DNA from: Actinacidiphila yeochonensis CN732
GTDB taxonomy: Bacteria; Actinomycetota; Actinomycetes; Streptomycetales; Streptomycetaceae
DNA length: 64,000 nt
Assembly (NCBI RefSeq): GCF_000745345.1
Contig: NZ_JQNR01000005.1
Span: forward strand, 62,001 to 126,000
Reading direction: 5' to 3'
In this document: positions 27,852 through 35,995 of the stretch, piece by piece
Position numbering within the stretch: the stretch's first letter is position 1
How the letters are laid out: every line of letters begins with the position of its first letter
Made by a program: the position numbers and the translations under genes
The notes under the pieces: generated by a model
The model's database searches: none
The model's input: the letters and a program-made list of their open reading frames with translations, nothing else
What the model was told of the DNA's origin: nothing

Positions 27852-28994
27852 TCAGCCCAGGCTGATGATCTGTCCGGGTTTGATGAGGTTCGGGTCGTCG
27901 CCGACCAACTGGCGGTTGGCGGCGTAGAGCTGGCGCCAGCCGCCGTCGACGTGACGGGCGGACGCGATCCCGGAGAGCGAGTCGCCGGCCCCCACGGTAT
28001 AGGTGTCAACGCCCTCTTGTGTGCCGATATCAGACGAACTGGACGCGGAGCCCGAAGAGTCCGAGGTGCCGGAAGAGCCGGATACGCCGCTCTTGTCCAC
28101 AGTAGACGTATTGGTCGGATTGACCGGATTGACCGTCGCGTCCGATCCGGTGGTCGAGAAGACCTCGGTCCGGGTCTCCTGGTCCTGAGCGGCGAGCTCC
28201 TCCCGCGTCGGGTCGTACGGCTTGCCGTGGCGGCCGGAGCCGGTGGACGGCGTACCGGGCCGGGCGCCGGGGCTGCCGGAGCCGGACGGCGAGGGGGTGG
28301 CCTGCGAGGTACCCGTGACGGGTGCGCCGTCGATCTGGCCGGGCGGGACGACGGGGGCCGGCGTGTCGGTCGCGGTCGCCCCGGGCGCGGTGGGGGCCGC
28401 CGACGGGGTACCTCCGCCGGTCGAGGTGCCGCTGGCGGCCGAGGTGCCGCCGTCGGCCGGGGTGCCGCTGCCGGTCGCGGTGGCCGTCGGGCTCGGGGAG
28501 GCCGTCGGCGAGGAGGTCGGCGCGGGGGTCCCGCTGGGCTGGATGCCGGTCGGGCCCGAGGGGTCGGGTACCGGGGTGGCGTCGGTGTCGATGCTCGGGG
28601 TGCGGTGGTCCACGATCAGTCCGGTCGCCACCTCGCACCCGGGCCAGGCGCCCGCCCCGAGGTCGGCGAGGACCTTCTGGGCGACGGCTATCTGCTGGTC
28701 CTTGGTGGCCAGGTCGGGCCGCTCGGCGTAGGCGCCGCCGCCGTACTGGTTCCAGGTGTCCTGGGTCATCGCCAGGCCGCCGAAGAAGCCGTCTCCGGTG
28801 TTCGCGCCCCACTGGGCGCCGGTCTCGCAGACGGCCACCCGGTCCCAGGTTCCGACCGACGCGGCCTGCGCGGAGCCGGAGGCTATGAGGGGGAGTGCGA
28901 TGCCGACACCTGTCGCGGCGGCGGTCGCCACGGTCACCACGGCCGCGGGGGCCTGCCGTGGGCGTCGGTGCCGTCCGGTACCGGACGAGAGCAT
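27852..28994 (-). CDS. Resuscitation-promoting factor with long linker and LysM (RpfC-like)
   Basis: 380 aa from ATG 28994, with AAAGG about 8 nt upstream. A signal peptide runs to ~'GSAQAAS' (residue 45). The Rpf domain (46-125) has catalytic E57 in 'WDRVAVCETGAQWG' and 'GFFGGLAMTQDTW'. A ~190-residue Pro/Thr/Ser/Gly linker follows, then a C-terminal LysM ('YTVGAGDSLSGIASARHV', 'NLIKPGQIISLG'). It is a peptidoglycan-cleaving, spore-wall-type enzyme like its neighbour, from which it probably arose by duplication. Its own upstream region is short (209 bp to the P450 stop) and shows no riboswitch. A TTGTCCACA sequence at 28093 lies inside the linker-coding part. Confidence 0.92.
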   Translation of the reverse strand: MLSSGTGRHRRPRQAPAAVVTVATAAATGVGIALPLIASGSAQAASVGTWDRVAVCETGAQWGANTGDGFFGGLAMTQDTWNQYGGGAYAERPDLATKDQQIAVAQKVLADLGAGAWPGCEVATGLIVDHRTPSIDTDATPVPDPSGPTGIQPSGTPAPTSSPTASPSPTATATGSGTPADGGTSAASGTSTGGGTPSAAPTAPGATATDTPAPVVPPGQIDGAPVTGTSQATPSPSGSGSPGARPGTPSTGSGRHGKPYDPTREELAAQDQETRTEVFSTTGSDATVNPVNPTNTSTVDKSGVSGSSGTSDSSGSASSSSDIGTQEGVDTYTVGAGDSLSGIASARHVDGGWRQLYAANRQLVGDDPNLIKPGQIISLG

Positions 28995-29203
28995 GCGGTC
29001 GCCTTTCGTTCTGGCCGTACGCGCCCGCCGGACCCGCCGGCGCGGCCCGGGTACTCCTCGACCGGGCCGCCGCCCCGGTTGCGGCGCGGCGCGTCCCGCG
29101 AGCGTGTGTGCCTCGCGTTGACCGCAGAACGTAGCGGGGTTGACGGGCGTGTCACAAGTCGGTGTAGCACGGATCACGTGGTGATCACGCCCCTGACGTG
29201 CCG

Positions 29204-30439
29204 TCACCGTCCTTTGCCGGGAACGGGGGTGAACTCCACCGGCAGGCTCCGCAGGCCGCGCATGATCAGGCCGCCGCGCCAGCGCAGTTCGGCCGGCTCG
29301 ACGGCCGGCCGCAGGTCCGGCAGCCGGGTCAGCAGGGCGGCGATGGCGGTGCGCGCCTCCAGCCGCGCCAGCGGCGCGCCCAGGCAGTAGTGGATGCCGT
29401 GTCCGTACCCCAGATGCGGGTTGTCCGCGCGGGAGAGGTCGAGGGTGTCGGGGGCGGCGAACCGGGCCGGGTCGCGGTCGGCCGCCGCGAGCACCACCAG
29501 CACCGGGTCGCCGGCCGCCACGGGCTGTCCGCCCAGGGTCAGCGCGCGGGTGGCGTACCGCCAGGTGGCCAGCTCCACCGGCCCGTCGTAGCGCAGCAGT
29601 TCCTCCACTCCGGTCTCCAGCAGCGCCGTCTCCCCCCGGGCCAGCGACTCCTGCAGCCGGGCCCGCTCGGCCGGGTGGCGCAGCAGCGTGTGCATGCCGT
29701 TGCCGATCAGGTTCACGGTCGTCTCGAACCCGGCGAAGAGCAGGATGAACGCCATCGCCGCCGCCTCGTTCTCCGTCAGGTGCTCGCCGTGGTCGCTCGC
29801 CCGGATCAGCGCGGAGATCAGGTCGTCGCCGAGGTCGCCGCGCTTGCGGTGGATCAGCTCCACCAGGTAGGCGCGGATGCGCTTGACGGCACGGGCGACG
29901 CCGCCGCGCGGGCCGCCCTGGTGGCGGATCATCATCCCGGCCCAGTCCCGGAAGTCGTCCTGGTCCTCGGCGGGTACCCCGAGCAGGTCGCAGATGGCGT
30001 GGATGGGCAGGGGGAAGGCGATGTCGTGGATCAGGTCGGCGCGCCCCTCGGCGGCGAAGCCGTCCACGAAGCGGTCCGTCAGCTCCCGCACGCGCGGCTC
30101 GAAGCGGGCCACCGTGCGCGGGGTGAACGCCTTGGACACCAGTCGGCGCAGCCGCGTGTGGTCCGGCGGGTCGATGTTGAGCAGATGCGTCATCAGGTCG
30201 GCGCCCCGCTCGCCGGGGATGCCGGTGCGCCCGCGCGCGCCCGGCTCACCCGCGTGGTGCACCGGGTTCTTGCTCAGCCGCTGGTCGGCCAGCGCCTCGC
30301 GGGCGTCGGCGTACCGGGTCACCAGCCAGGCCTCGACGCCGCTGGGCAGCCGGGTCCAGCGCACCGGCGCGTGCTCGCGCAGCCAGGCGTAGGCGGGGTA
30401 GGGGTCGGTGGCGAACTCCCAGGAGAACAGCTCCGGCAT
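29204..30439 (-). CDS. Cytochrome P450, CYP107-like
   Basis: 411 aa soluble class I type. The I-helix oxygen groove is 'LLFAGFETTVN', with Phe where most bacterial P450s have His (AGHETT). The K-helix ExxR is 'EELLR', and the heme loop 'LGYGHGIHYCLGAPLAR' has axial Cys352. 'HTRLRRLVSKAFTPR' is the usual C-helix heme-propionate contact. It needs ferredoxin and a reductase, neither of which is adjacent. The next gene downstream is the rpfC-like gene 209 bp away. The substrate is unknown. From memory a CYP107-type gene sits at the same place beside rpf genes in S. coelicolor, so it is a conserved core P450, not part of a visible biosynthetic cluster. Confidence 0.92.
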   Translation of the reverse strand: MPELFSWEFATDPYPAYAWLREHAPVRWTRLPSGVEAWLVTRYADAREALADQRLSKNPVHHAGEPGARGRTGIPGERGADLMTHLLNIDPPDHTRLRRLVSKAFTPRTVARFEPRVRELTDRFVDGFAAEGRADLIHDIAFPLPIHAICDLLGVPAEDQDDFRDWAGMMIRHQGGPRGGVARAVKRIRAYLVELIHRKRGDLGDDLISALIRASDHGEHLTENEAAAMAFILLFAGFETTVNLIGNGMHTLLRHPAERARLQESLARGETALLETGVEELLRYDGPVELATWRYATRALTLGGQPVAAGDPVLVVLAAADRDPARFAAPDTLDLSRADNPHLGYGHGIHYCLGAPLARLEARTAIAALLTRLPDLRPAVEPAELRWRGGLIMRGLRSLPVEFTPVPGKGR

Positions 30440-30737
30440 CCCGCCGGGCCCCCGTCCCGCACGCGGGCCGGCTCCCCGGGCCCTCCCGCCGCCCCGCCGC
30501 CGCCCGCCGGGCAGCCGCCGCCCCGCCGCCCGTACCGCCGCTCTCCCCGCTGCCCGCGCTCTGCCTCACCCGACGACCGTATCCGCCGCGCCCGCTCGCC
30601 CCGCACCCCCTCACCCGGGCCGCCCGGCTCACCCCCGCGTCGCCGCCCCCGGTCCGCCCGGCCGCCCTTCACCCGTTCGATGGACCTGCTCGGACTTTCG
30701 CCCGAGCGCGGCTCTGGCGGCGGGGACAATCCGGACC

Positions 30738-31403
30738 ATGGAAGCGCCGAGGATCAGCACGGCCGGGAGCGGGCACCCAGCGGGCCACACGTGGCCGAAA
30801 CCGCCGCCCGGTGGGTGGACGGCGCCGGACCTGGACCACCTTCCGGGCCTCCCGGCGCACACCGAGATGCTCGACGGAGGGCTCTTCTTCTCCGGCCCGC
30901 AGACGTACGCCCACATGGCGGTGCTGCGGCTGCTGGAGCACGCGCTGGTGGGGCACGCCCCGTCGGAACTCCGCGTCGTCCGGGAGCGGGCCGTCACCCT
31001 CGGGCCGCGCGACCGCCCGGAGCCGGACCTCATGGTCGTCTCCCCCGACGCCCGTACCGGCACCCGGCAGACGACGTACGCGCCGGGGGACGTGCTGCTC
31101 GCGGTGGAGGTGGTGTCGGCGGAGTCCGAGCACCGCGACCGCGCCATCAAGCCGCGGAAGTACGCGAGGGCCGGCATCCGGCACTTCTGGCGGGTGGAGG
31201 ACGACGCCGGCTCCCCCGTCGTCTACGTCCACGAACTCGACCCCGGCACCGGGTCCTACGCCGTCGCGGGCGTCCACCACGGCGAGCTGAGGGTGAGCGT
31301 GCCCTTCCCCGTGGCCGTCGACCTCGCGGAAGCGGGCCGCCGCGCCCCCGGCGCCCAGCGGGGTGCCGTCGAGGGGCGGGCGGAAGGGCGGGCCGGCGCG
31401 TGA
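30738..31403 (+). CDS. Uma2 family protein (PD-(D/E)XK nuclease fold)
   Basis: 221 aa from ATG 30738. The DUF820/Uma2 core has 'EMLDGGLFFSGPQTYAHM', 'RERAVTLGPRDRPEPDLM' (the catalytic Asp), 'DVLLAVEVVSAESEHRDR' (Glu and the trailing motif), and 'KPRKYARAGIRHFWRVE'. The fold is that of restriction-type endonucleases, but the family's physiological role is unknown. It is very abundant in cyanobacteria and streptomycetes, usually as lone genes like this one. The Arg/Gly-rich tail (~200-221) is variable. Confidence 0.88.
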   Translation: MEAPRISTAGSGHPAGHTWPKPPPGGWTAPDLDHLPGLPAHTEMLDGGLFFSGPQTYAHMAVLRLLEHALVGHAPSELRVVRERAVTLGPRDRPEPDLMVVSPDARTGTRQTTYAPGDVLLAVEVVSAESEHRDRAIKPRKYARAGIRHFWRVEDDAGSPVVYVHELDPGTGSYAVAGVHHGELRVSVPFPVAVDLAEAGRRAPGAQRGAVEGRAEGRAGA

Positions 31404-31410
31404 CCGGGGG

Positions 31411-32112
31411 TCAGGCCCCGGCGGCGGCCAGGACGGTGCGGCTGAGCCGGTCGGCCTCGCGGGTGGTCTCGGGGAGGCGGAAGCGCGGCGCGAGGGCGAG
31501 GACGTGCGCGCAGGCCGTGTCGAGGTCCACGAGGTGGCCGGTGGAGACGTAGACGGGCTTGACACCGTCCTGCGTGCGCAGGGCGCGGCCCACGGTCTCG
31601 CCGCCGTCGACGAGGTCGGCGTGGCTGCCGCGGCCCGGGCCCAGGGCGTCGGGGTCGTACGAACCGATGAACGGCGTCTTGGCCACGCCCGCCGTGGGCA
31701 GCCCGGTGAGCACGCCCAGGTGGCAGGCGAGGCCGAAGCGGCGCGGGTGGGCCAGCCCGTGGCCGTCGCACAGCAGCAGGTCGGGGACGGCCTCCAGCCG
31801 GCGCAGCGCCTCCACCAGCACCGGCAGCTCGCGGAAGGCGAACAGCCCCGGTACGTAGGGGAAGCCGGTGGCCGCGGTGGCGGTGGTCCGCTCCACCACG
31901 CGCAGCTCCGCGGTGTCCACGACGACAACGGCGGCCGCCACCCGGTCGCCCGTGCCCCGGCCGTCGCCGGCGTAGGCGACGTCGAGCCCGGCGACCAGGC
32001 GCGGGGCGGCCGGCCCGGGACCGCGGTGGTCGGCCAGCGGGCGCAGCCGGTCCTGGAGTGCCAGGGCCTCGCCCTCGTCCCGCGGCCAGGCGTGGGGTAC
32101 GTCGACGCGCAC
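31411..32112 (-). CDS. nfi: Endonuclease V (deoxyinosine 3'-endonuclease)
   Basis: 233 aa. GTG start 32112, 4 bases after the mazG stop, so the genes form an operon. Catalytic and metal residues are visible: D44 in 'AGLDVAYAGD', E95 in 'FAFRELPVL', D116 in 'LLLCDGHGLAHPRRFGLA', and K145 in 'TAGVAKTPFIG'. The 'YVPGLFAFRE' wedge motif that recognises inosine is intact. It nicks DNA near deoxyinosine, a product of adenine deamination. The pairing with MazG, which removes abnormal dNTPs, makes a sensible nucleotide-sanitation and repair unit. Confidence 0.93.
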   Translation of the reverse strand: MRVDVPHAWPRDEGEALALQDRLRPLADHRGPGPAAPRLVAGLDVAYAGDGRGTGDRVAAAVVVVDTAELRVVERTTATAATGFPYVPGLFAFRELPVLVEALRRLEAVPDLLLCDGHGLAHPRRFGLACHLGVLTGLPTAGVAKTPFIGSYDPDALGPGRGSHADLVDGGETVGRALRTQDGVKPVYVSTGHLVDLDTACAHVLALAPRFRLPETTREADRLSRTVLAAAGA

Positions 32113-32116
32113 GGGG

Positions 32117-33298
32117 TCAGCCGTCCCGCCCGTCGCGGTCCGGGCCGTCGCGGTCCGGGCCGTCCTCCGGAGCGGCGTCCGCGTCGGCGGTCCCGGCGGT
32201 GCTGGCAGTGCTGGCGGTCCTGGCCGCAGCCTCGGCCGCGCGCAGGGCGGCGCGGTAGCGGCGGGCGGCGTCGCGCAGGGCGCGCTCCGGATCGAGGCCG
32301 GCCGACTGGGCGGCGGCGGCCTCGGCGAGCAGGTGGTCGCCGAGAGCGTCCTCGCCGGCGAGACCGGACACGGCGGCCGGAGCGGCCGGTTCCGTCGAAG
32401 CGGCCGGTTCCGTCGAAGCGGCCGGTTCCGTCGAAGCGGCCGGGGCGGCGGGCAGGGGCAGGCCGGCGGTGCGGGCGCGGCCGGCCAGCTTCGCGGCGAG
32501 TGCGAGCGCCGGGAGAGCGGCCGGCACCCCGTCGGTGACGGAGTCGCGCGCCTTCTCCTCGGCCTTCAGCCGCAGCCAGTTCTCCTGGACCTGCTCGGGG
32601 GTCTCGGCCACCTCGTCGCCGTAGACGTGCGGGTGGCGGTGGACGAGCTTGGCGACGAGCCCGGCGGCGACGTCGTCGATGCCGTACGGCGCCTCCGGGT
32701 CGTCCTCGGCGACGACGGCGTGGAAGAGGACCTGGAAGAGCACGTCGCCCAACTCCTCCCGGACCTCGGCGCGGTCGCCCGCCTCGATCGCCTCCAGCAG
32801 CTCGTACACCTCCTCGACGGCGTACGGGGCGAGGTCCTCGTGGGTGCGCCGGCTGCTCCACGGGCAGGCGTCGCGGATGGTCCGCATCACCTCGACGGCG
32901 TCGAGCAGGTGCGCCCCCGGCACGTCGTAGGAGCCGGGCAGCAGCTCCAGGTCGGGCATGGCGACCCGGCCGGAGCCACCGAGCCGGGACAGCTCGTCGG
33001 TGACGGCGCGGTCGGCGCCGCCGTCCGGCGGGAGGTAGACGACCGTGCGGCCGCCGGCGGTGGCGTCCACCAGCTCCTGCCCGGTGGGGTCGGCCGCCTC
33101 CACCGTGACGCCGGCCTCGGCGAGGTACGGCAGCTGCGGGTGGCCGGGGTCGGGGCACAGCACCCGGTCGGCCTCCCGCAGCACCTGCCAGGCCGCGAAG
33201 GACAGCAGGCCGGGAGCCACCCGGTGGCTCGTGGTGAGCAGCACCAGGCGTCCGGGGGCTGCCGCGTGCGCGTCGTGCGCGTCGTCCTCGTGGTTCAC
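32117..33298 (-). CDS. mazG: MazG-family nucleoside triphosphate pyrophosphohydrolase
   Basis: 393 aa from GTG 33298, which has a GAGGG immediately upstream. The N-terminal ~110 residues ('GRLVLLTTSHRVAPGLLSF', 'VLCPDPGHPQLPYLAEAG') resemble the streptomycete MazG extension derived from a tetrapyrrole-methylase-like fold. The MazG catalytic helices follow: 'EEVYELLEAIEAGDRAEV', then 'REELGDVLFQVLFH' (EExxE...ExxD), then 'HRHPHVYGD'. It hydrolyses NTPs and dNTPs to monophosphates plus PPi, protecting against non-canonical nucleotides. The C-terminal region has a tandem 'AASTEP' triplet repeat (32390-32445) and an Asp/Gly-rich tail, both low complexity. Confidence 0.92.
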   Translation of the reverse strand: MNHEDDAHDAHAAAPGRLVLLTTSHRVAPGLLSFAAWQVLREADRVLCPDPGHPQLPYLAEAGVTVEAADPTGQELVDATAGGRTVVYLPPDGGADRAVTDELSRLGGSGRVAMPDLELLPGSYDVPGAHLLDAVEVMRTIRDACPWSSRRTHEDLAPYAVEEVYELLEAIEAGDRAEVREELGDVLFQVLFHAVVAEDDPEAPYGIDDVAAGLVAKLVHRHPHVYGDEVAETPEQVQENWLRLKAEEKARDSVTDGVPAALPALALAAKLAGRARTAGLPLPAAPAASTEPAASTEPAASTEPAAPAAVSGLAGEDALGDHLLAEAAAAQSAGLDPERALRDAARRYRAALRAAEAAARTASTASTAGTADADAAPEDGPDRDGPDRDGRDG

Positions 33299-33332
33299 CC
33301 CTCGAACGTACCCCGACCGGGTGGCGCGCCGG

Positions 33333-34010
33333 TCAGGCGATCCCGGTGGCGGCCGCGCCGCTGCCGTCGCCCGCCGCGGCGACCTGCGTCTTGGTGACCA
33401 GCCACGGCTGCTTGTCCGGGCCGACGGAGGCGGTCTTCGCGTTCCAGGTGCCGTAGCGGGGGTTGATCCGCACGTGCAGGCCGCCCGCGGTCTTGTCCAG
33501 GGCCTTGTCGACGGCGGCCTCGGCACCGTCACTGCCGGGCTGGTAGCCCAGGGCGGTGGCGAGCTTGGCGAAGACGACCTGGTCGCGCAGGACGGTGTCC
33601 AGCCGGCCGGGCGCGATGCCCTGGCCCAGCATCTGCTGCTCGAACTGCTGCCGGCCGCCGAACTGCTGGTAGACCGCGTTCCGCTCCTGGTCCACCTCGC
33701 CGGCGGTGACGGTCACGCCGGCGTCGGCCGCGGCCCTGGCGAACACCTCGTCCTGCACCAGGCTGCTGAGCACGTGGGAGGGCAGCTGCGAGGTGCTGTC
33801 CATCGCCTGCGCCACCTGCGGGTCGGACTTCGCCGCCGACCGCAGGTCGCCCACCTGCGTCTGGAGGGTGGAGATGGTGATGCGGTGGTCGCCCACGACG
33901 GCCGCCGCCCCGGAGCGCTCCGGCCCCGAGCCGCACGCGGTCAGTGCGGGGGACGCCAGCAGCAGCGCGGCTGCGGCGATCGAGACGGCGGCGGTGCGAC
34001 GGCGGACCAT
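33333..34010 (-). CDS. SurA N-terminal domain lipoprotein (putative exported chaperone)
   Basis: 225 aa. ATG start with GGGAGG 4-6 nt upstream. Lipoprotein signal with lipobox 'LTAC' (lipidated C26). The mature part is helical, like the SurA/PrsA N-terminal chaperone region: 'HRITISTLQTQVGDLRSAA', 'LPSHVLSSLVQDEVFARAA', 'GVTVTAGEVDQERNAVYQQF'. No parvulin PPIase domain is present, so it would be a chaperone-only relative. It is tethered outside the membrane. It precedes mazG by 34 bp and is probably cotranscribed with mazG-nfi, although its function is unrelated. Confidence 0.88.
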   Translation of the reverse strand: MVRRRTAAVSIAAAALLLASPALTACGSGPERSGAAAVVGDHRITISTLQTQVGDLRSAAKSDPQVAQAMDSTSQLPSHVLSSLVQDEVFARAAADAGVTVTAGEVDQERNAVYQQFGGRQQFEQQMLGQGIAPGRLDTVLRDQVVFAKLATALGYQPGSDGAEAAVDKALDKTAGGLHVRINPRYGTWNAKTASVGPDKQPWLVTKTQVAAAGDGSGAAATGIA

Positions 34011-34286
34011 GGTGCCTCCCGGCGGGGAAAACTAGCCTCGCGTGCTGACGGTGGACGAGCCGTCACGAGGATATTGACCCCGACCCGCGGAGATCCAGCA
34101 CTCGGCACGTGCCGAATCCTCCCGGGTGACGCCCGAAGGGTGCCGCGCGGCCCGGCGGGCGGTGCCCGGGCCGGCTCCGCGCCCCTGCTGGGGCCGACCG
34201 CTCAGGCCCGGTATCCGACGCCGGGCCTGGTGCCGGGCCGGCGGGCCGGTTCTCGTCCGCCGGCCGGACTCCGCCGGCGGCCGGCG

Positions 34287-35225
34287 TCACCCGCCGCACT
34301 GCCCGAGCATCGCCTGCTTGTCGGCCGCCGTCACCGGGAGGTCGTACTTCAGCGACACCTGGGCGACGCGCACCGCGTAGGAGCAGCGGATCTGCTTGTT
34401 GGGGGGCAGCCAGGTCGCGGGGCCCGAGTCGCTCTTGGACTCGTTCATCGAGCCGTCGACCGGGATCAGGTTGAGCGGGTCGTTGGCGATGTCCTCCCGC
34501 TTGCCCTTCGTCCAGTGCGCGGCACCCAGCTGCCAGTCGTAGGAGAGCGGCATCACGTGGTCGATCTGGACGGTGGTGGCGTGGGTCTTGCTCCAGTCGA
34601 TCGTCTTGCCGGTGTAGGGGTCGTGGAGCGTCATGGTGGACACGACGCAGTTCGAGCCGCTGCGGTAGTGGACGTCCAGCCCGTCCCGTTTGAGCAGGTC
34701 GTTCCGCGTGTCGCAGCCGTTGTGCGCGAACGGGATGTCGCCCGGTGCCGAGTCCATCCACGCGTAGCCGAACTCGTCGCGGGTGTAGCCGGTCTTCGGG
34801 CCGCGTCCCTTCGTGGCCACCTTCTGGATCAGCGACCGGGCCCTGGCCTGGTCCGCGGACGAGGTGATCGCCGCGAGCCCGGCCTTCGTCCCGTCGGGAT
34901 CGTCCAGCGGGCTCACGGCGTGGCCGTCGGGCGCGGCTTGGACGGCCGACTCGGAGGGCGCGCCGCTGACGCGCACGTGGACGTCCTTGCACCCGGTCAG
35001 CAGGAGCGAGGCACCGAGCATCGCGGTGGTCGCGAGGACGAGCGGCCGGGGCACCGGGCCGCGGCGGCCGCGGCCGGCGCCGGCCGCCTCCTTCCGGCGG
35101 TACCGGACGCGCGGACGTCCGGTCGTGGCCGCGTCGGTCCCGGCGGTCCCGGCGGGCGCCGCGGGCGCCGCGAGTGCCGCGAGTGCCGCCGGACGCGCGG
35201 GGGTTGTCGGTGTCAGCCTGTCCAT
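34287..35225 (-). CDS. Exported HNH/DUF1524-type nuclease lipoprotein
   Basis: 312 aa from ATG 35225 (GAGGTG 6 nt upstream). Lipobox 'SLLLTGC' lies unusually deep (C79); GTG 35054 would give a normal 22-residue lipoprotein signal, so the start is uncertain. The mature protein has the GmrSD-C/DUF1524 HNH signature 'VQIDHVMPLSYDWQLGA', then 'DIANDPLNLIPVDGSMNESK' and 'DSGPATWLPPN', with Cys in 'AHNGCDTRND', 'SNCVVSTM' and 'IRCSYAVRVAQ' for disulfides. It is predicted to be a cell-surface endonuclease, perhaps for nucleic-acid feeding. The usual secreted streptomycete homologues lack the long N-terminus. Confidence 0.85.
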   Translation of the reverse strand: MDRLTPTTPARPAALAALAAPAAPAGTAGTDAATTGRPRVRYRRKEAAGAGRGRRGPVPRPLVLATTAMLGASLLLTGCKDVHVRVSGAPSESAVQAAPDGHAVSPLDDPDGTKAGLAAITSSADQARARSLIQKVATKGRGPKTGYTRDEFGYAWMDSAPGDIPFAHNGCDTRNDLLKRDGLDVHYRSGSNCVVSTMTLHDPYTGKTIDWSKTHATTVQIDHVMPLSYDWQLGAAHWTKGKREDIANDPLNLIPVDGSMNESKSDSGPATWLPPNKQIRCSYAVRVAQVSLKYDLPVTAADKQAMLGQCGG

Positions 35226-35281
35226 CACCGCACCTCGGATCTGTCTGCGGGGCGCGGGTGTCGCGCCCCGTCCCTTCGGTG

Positions 35282-35524
35282 TCACTGACTCTGAACCTGC
35301 CCCAACCAGGCGAGAGTACGGCGGAGTTCGGAGGTGAACGGGTGGTGCGGCCCGTGCACGCGCTCCGCGTCGGACACCAGCGGGACCGGAATCTGCCGGA
35401 CGGCGGCCCGCTCCCCCGTCGACAGCGGGACATGGCCGATGCGGCGCCGCGTCCCCGACGGAGTGCCGGACCGAGTCGGACGAGTCAGATGAGCCATACG
35501 ATCATACGAGTCAGGCGAGATCAT
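35282..35524 (-). CDS. Possible small hypothetical protein
   Basis: 80 aa ORF (70 aa from the inner ATG, 'MAHLTRP'), ending 57 bp upstream of the HNH lipoprotein gene on the same strand. It has mixed composition, without the extreme Arg/Pro bias of shadow frames, and contains 'PFTSELRRTLAWLGQV'. No clear ribosome site precedes either start and no family is recognised. It may be real or only the leader of the nuclease gene. Confidence 0.3.
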   Translation of the reverse strand: MISPDSYDRMAHLTRPTRSGTPSGTRRRIGHVPLSTGERAAVRQIPVPLVSDAERVHGPHHPFTSELRRTLAWLGQVQSQ

Positions 35525-35995
35525 CTGGGCTGCGGACGGCGGTCGAGCCGGTTCGGACGGTTCAGCCGGGTTCCGGGGCAGTGCGTCGTGAACGCGTCGC
35601 GGGTTTGGGCGGACGGATCAGCGGCCGTCCGGAAGCCGACTCCCGGAGGAGGAACCGGACGGGCCGCGGCGGCGCGCAGACGGCCCTCCCGAGCGGCCAC
35701 CGTCACGACGCACGGCGAGCCTAGCGGCCCGGCGGGGGTCCGCACCCGCCATCCCGCACAGCCTGTGGACAACTTCGCCCGCGGTCCGCGCGGGCCGCCG
35801 CGGAGCCCGCGCGGACCGGCCCGGCGGCGCCCGCCCCGCGCCCCTCGGGGCGGAGCGCCCGCGCACGTACCGCCCGGCGGCCCACCCTCCGCTGCCGCCC
35901 GAGTGCCGCCGCGCGGTCTCACGGGTCCCACCACGACAGCCTCGTCCCGTATCTTTTCCGGCAGACCCCGACCCGGCTGCCACTGGAGGACGACG
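35525..35995. other. Gene-free divergent region
   Basis: It probably holds the promoter of the DUF2079 gene on the right and of the HNH gene on the left ('catacgatcatacgagtc', 35497-35514, is AT-rich). It includes TGTGGACAA (35764-35772), the complement of the Streptomyces DnaA box TTGTCCACA. Confidence 0.4.
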
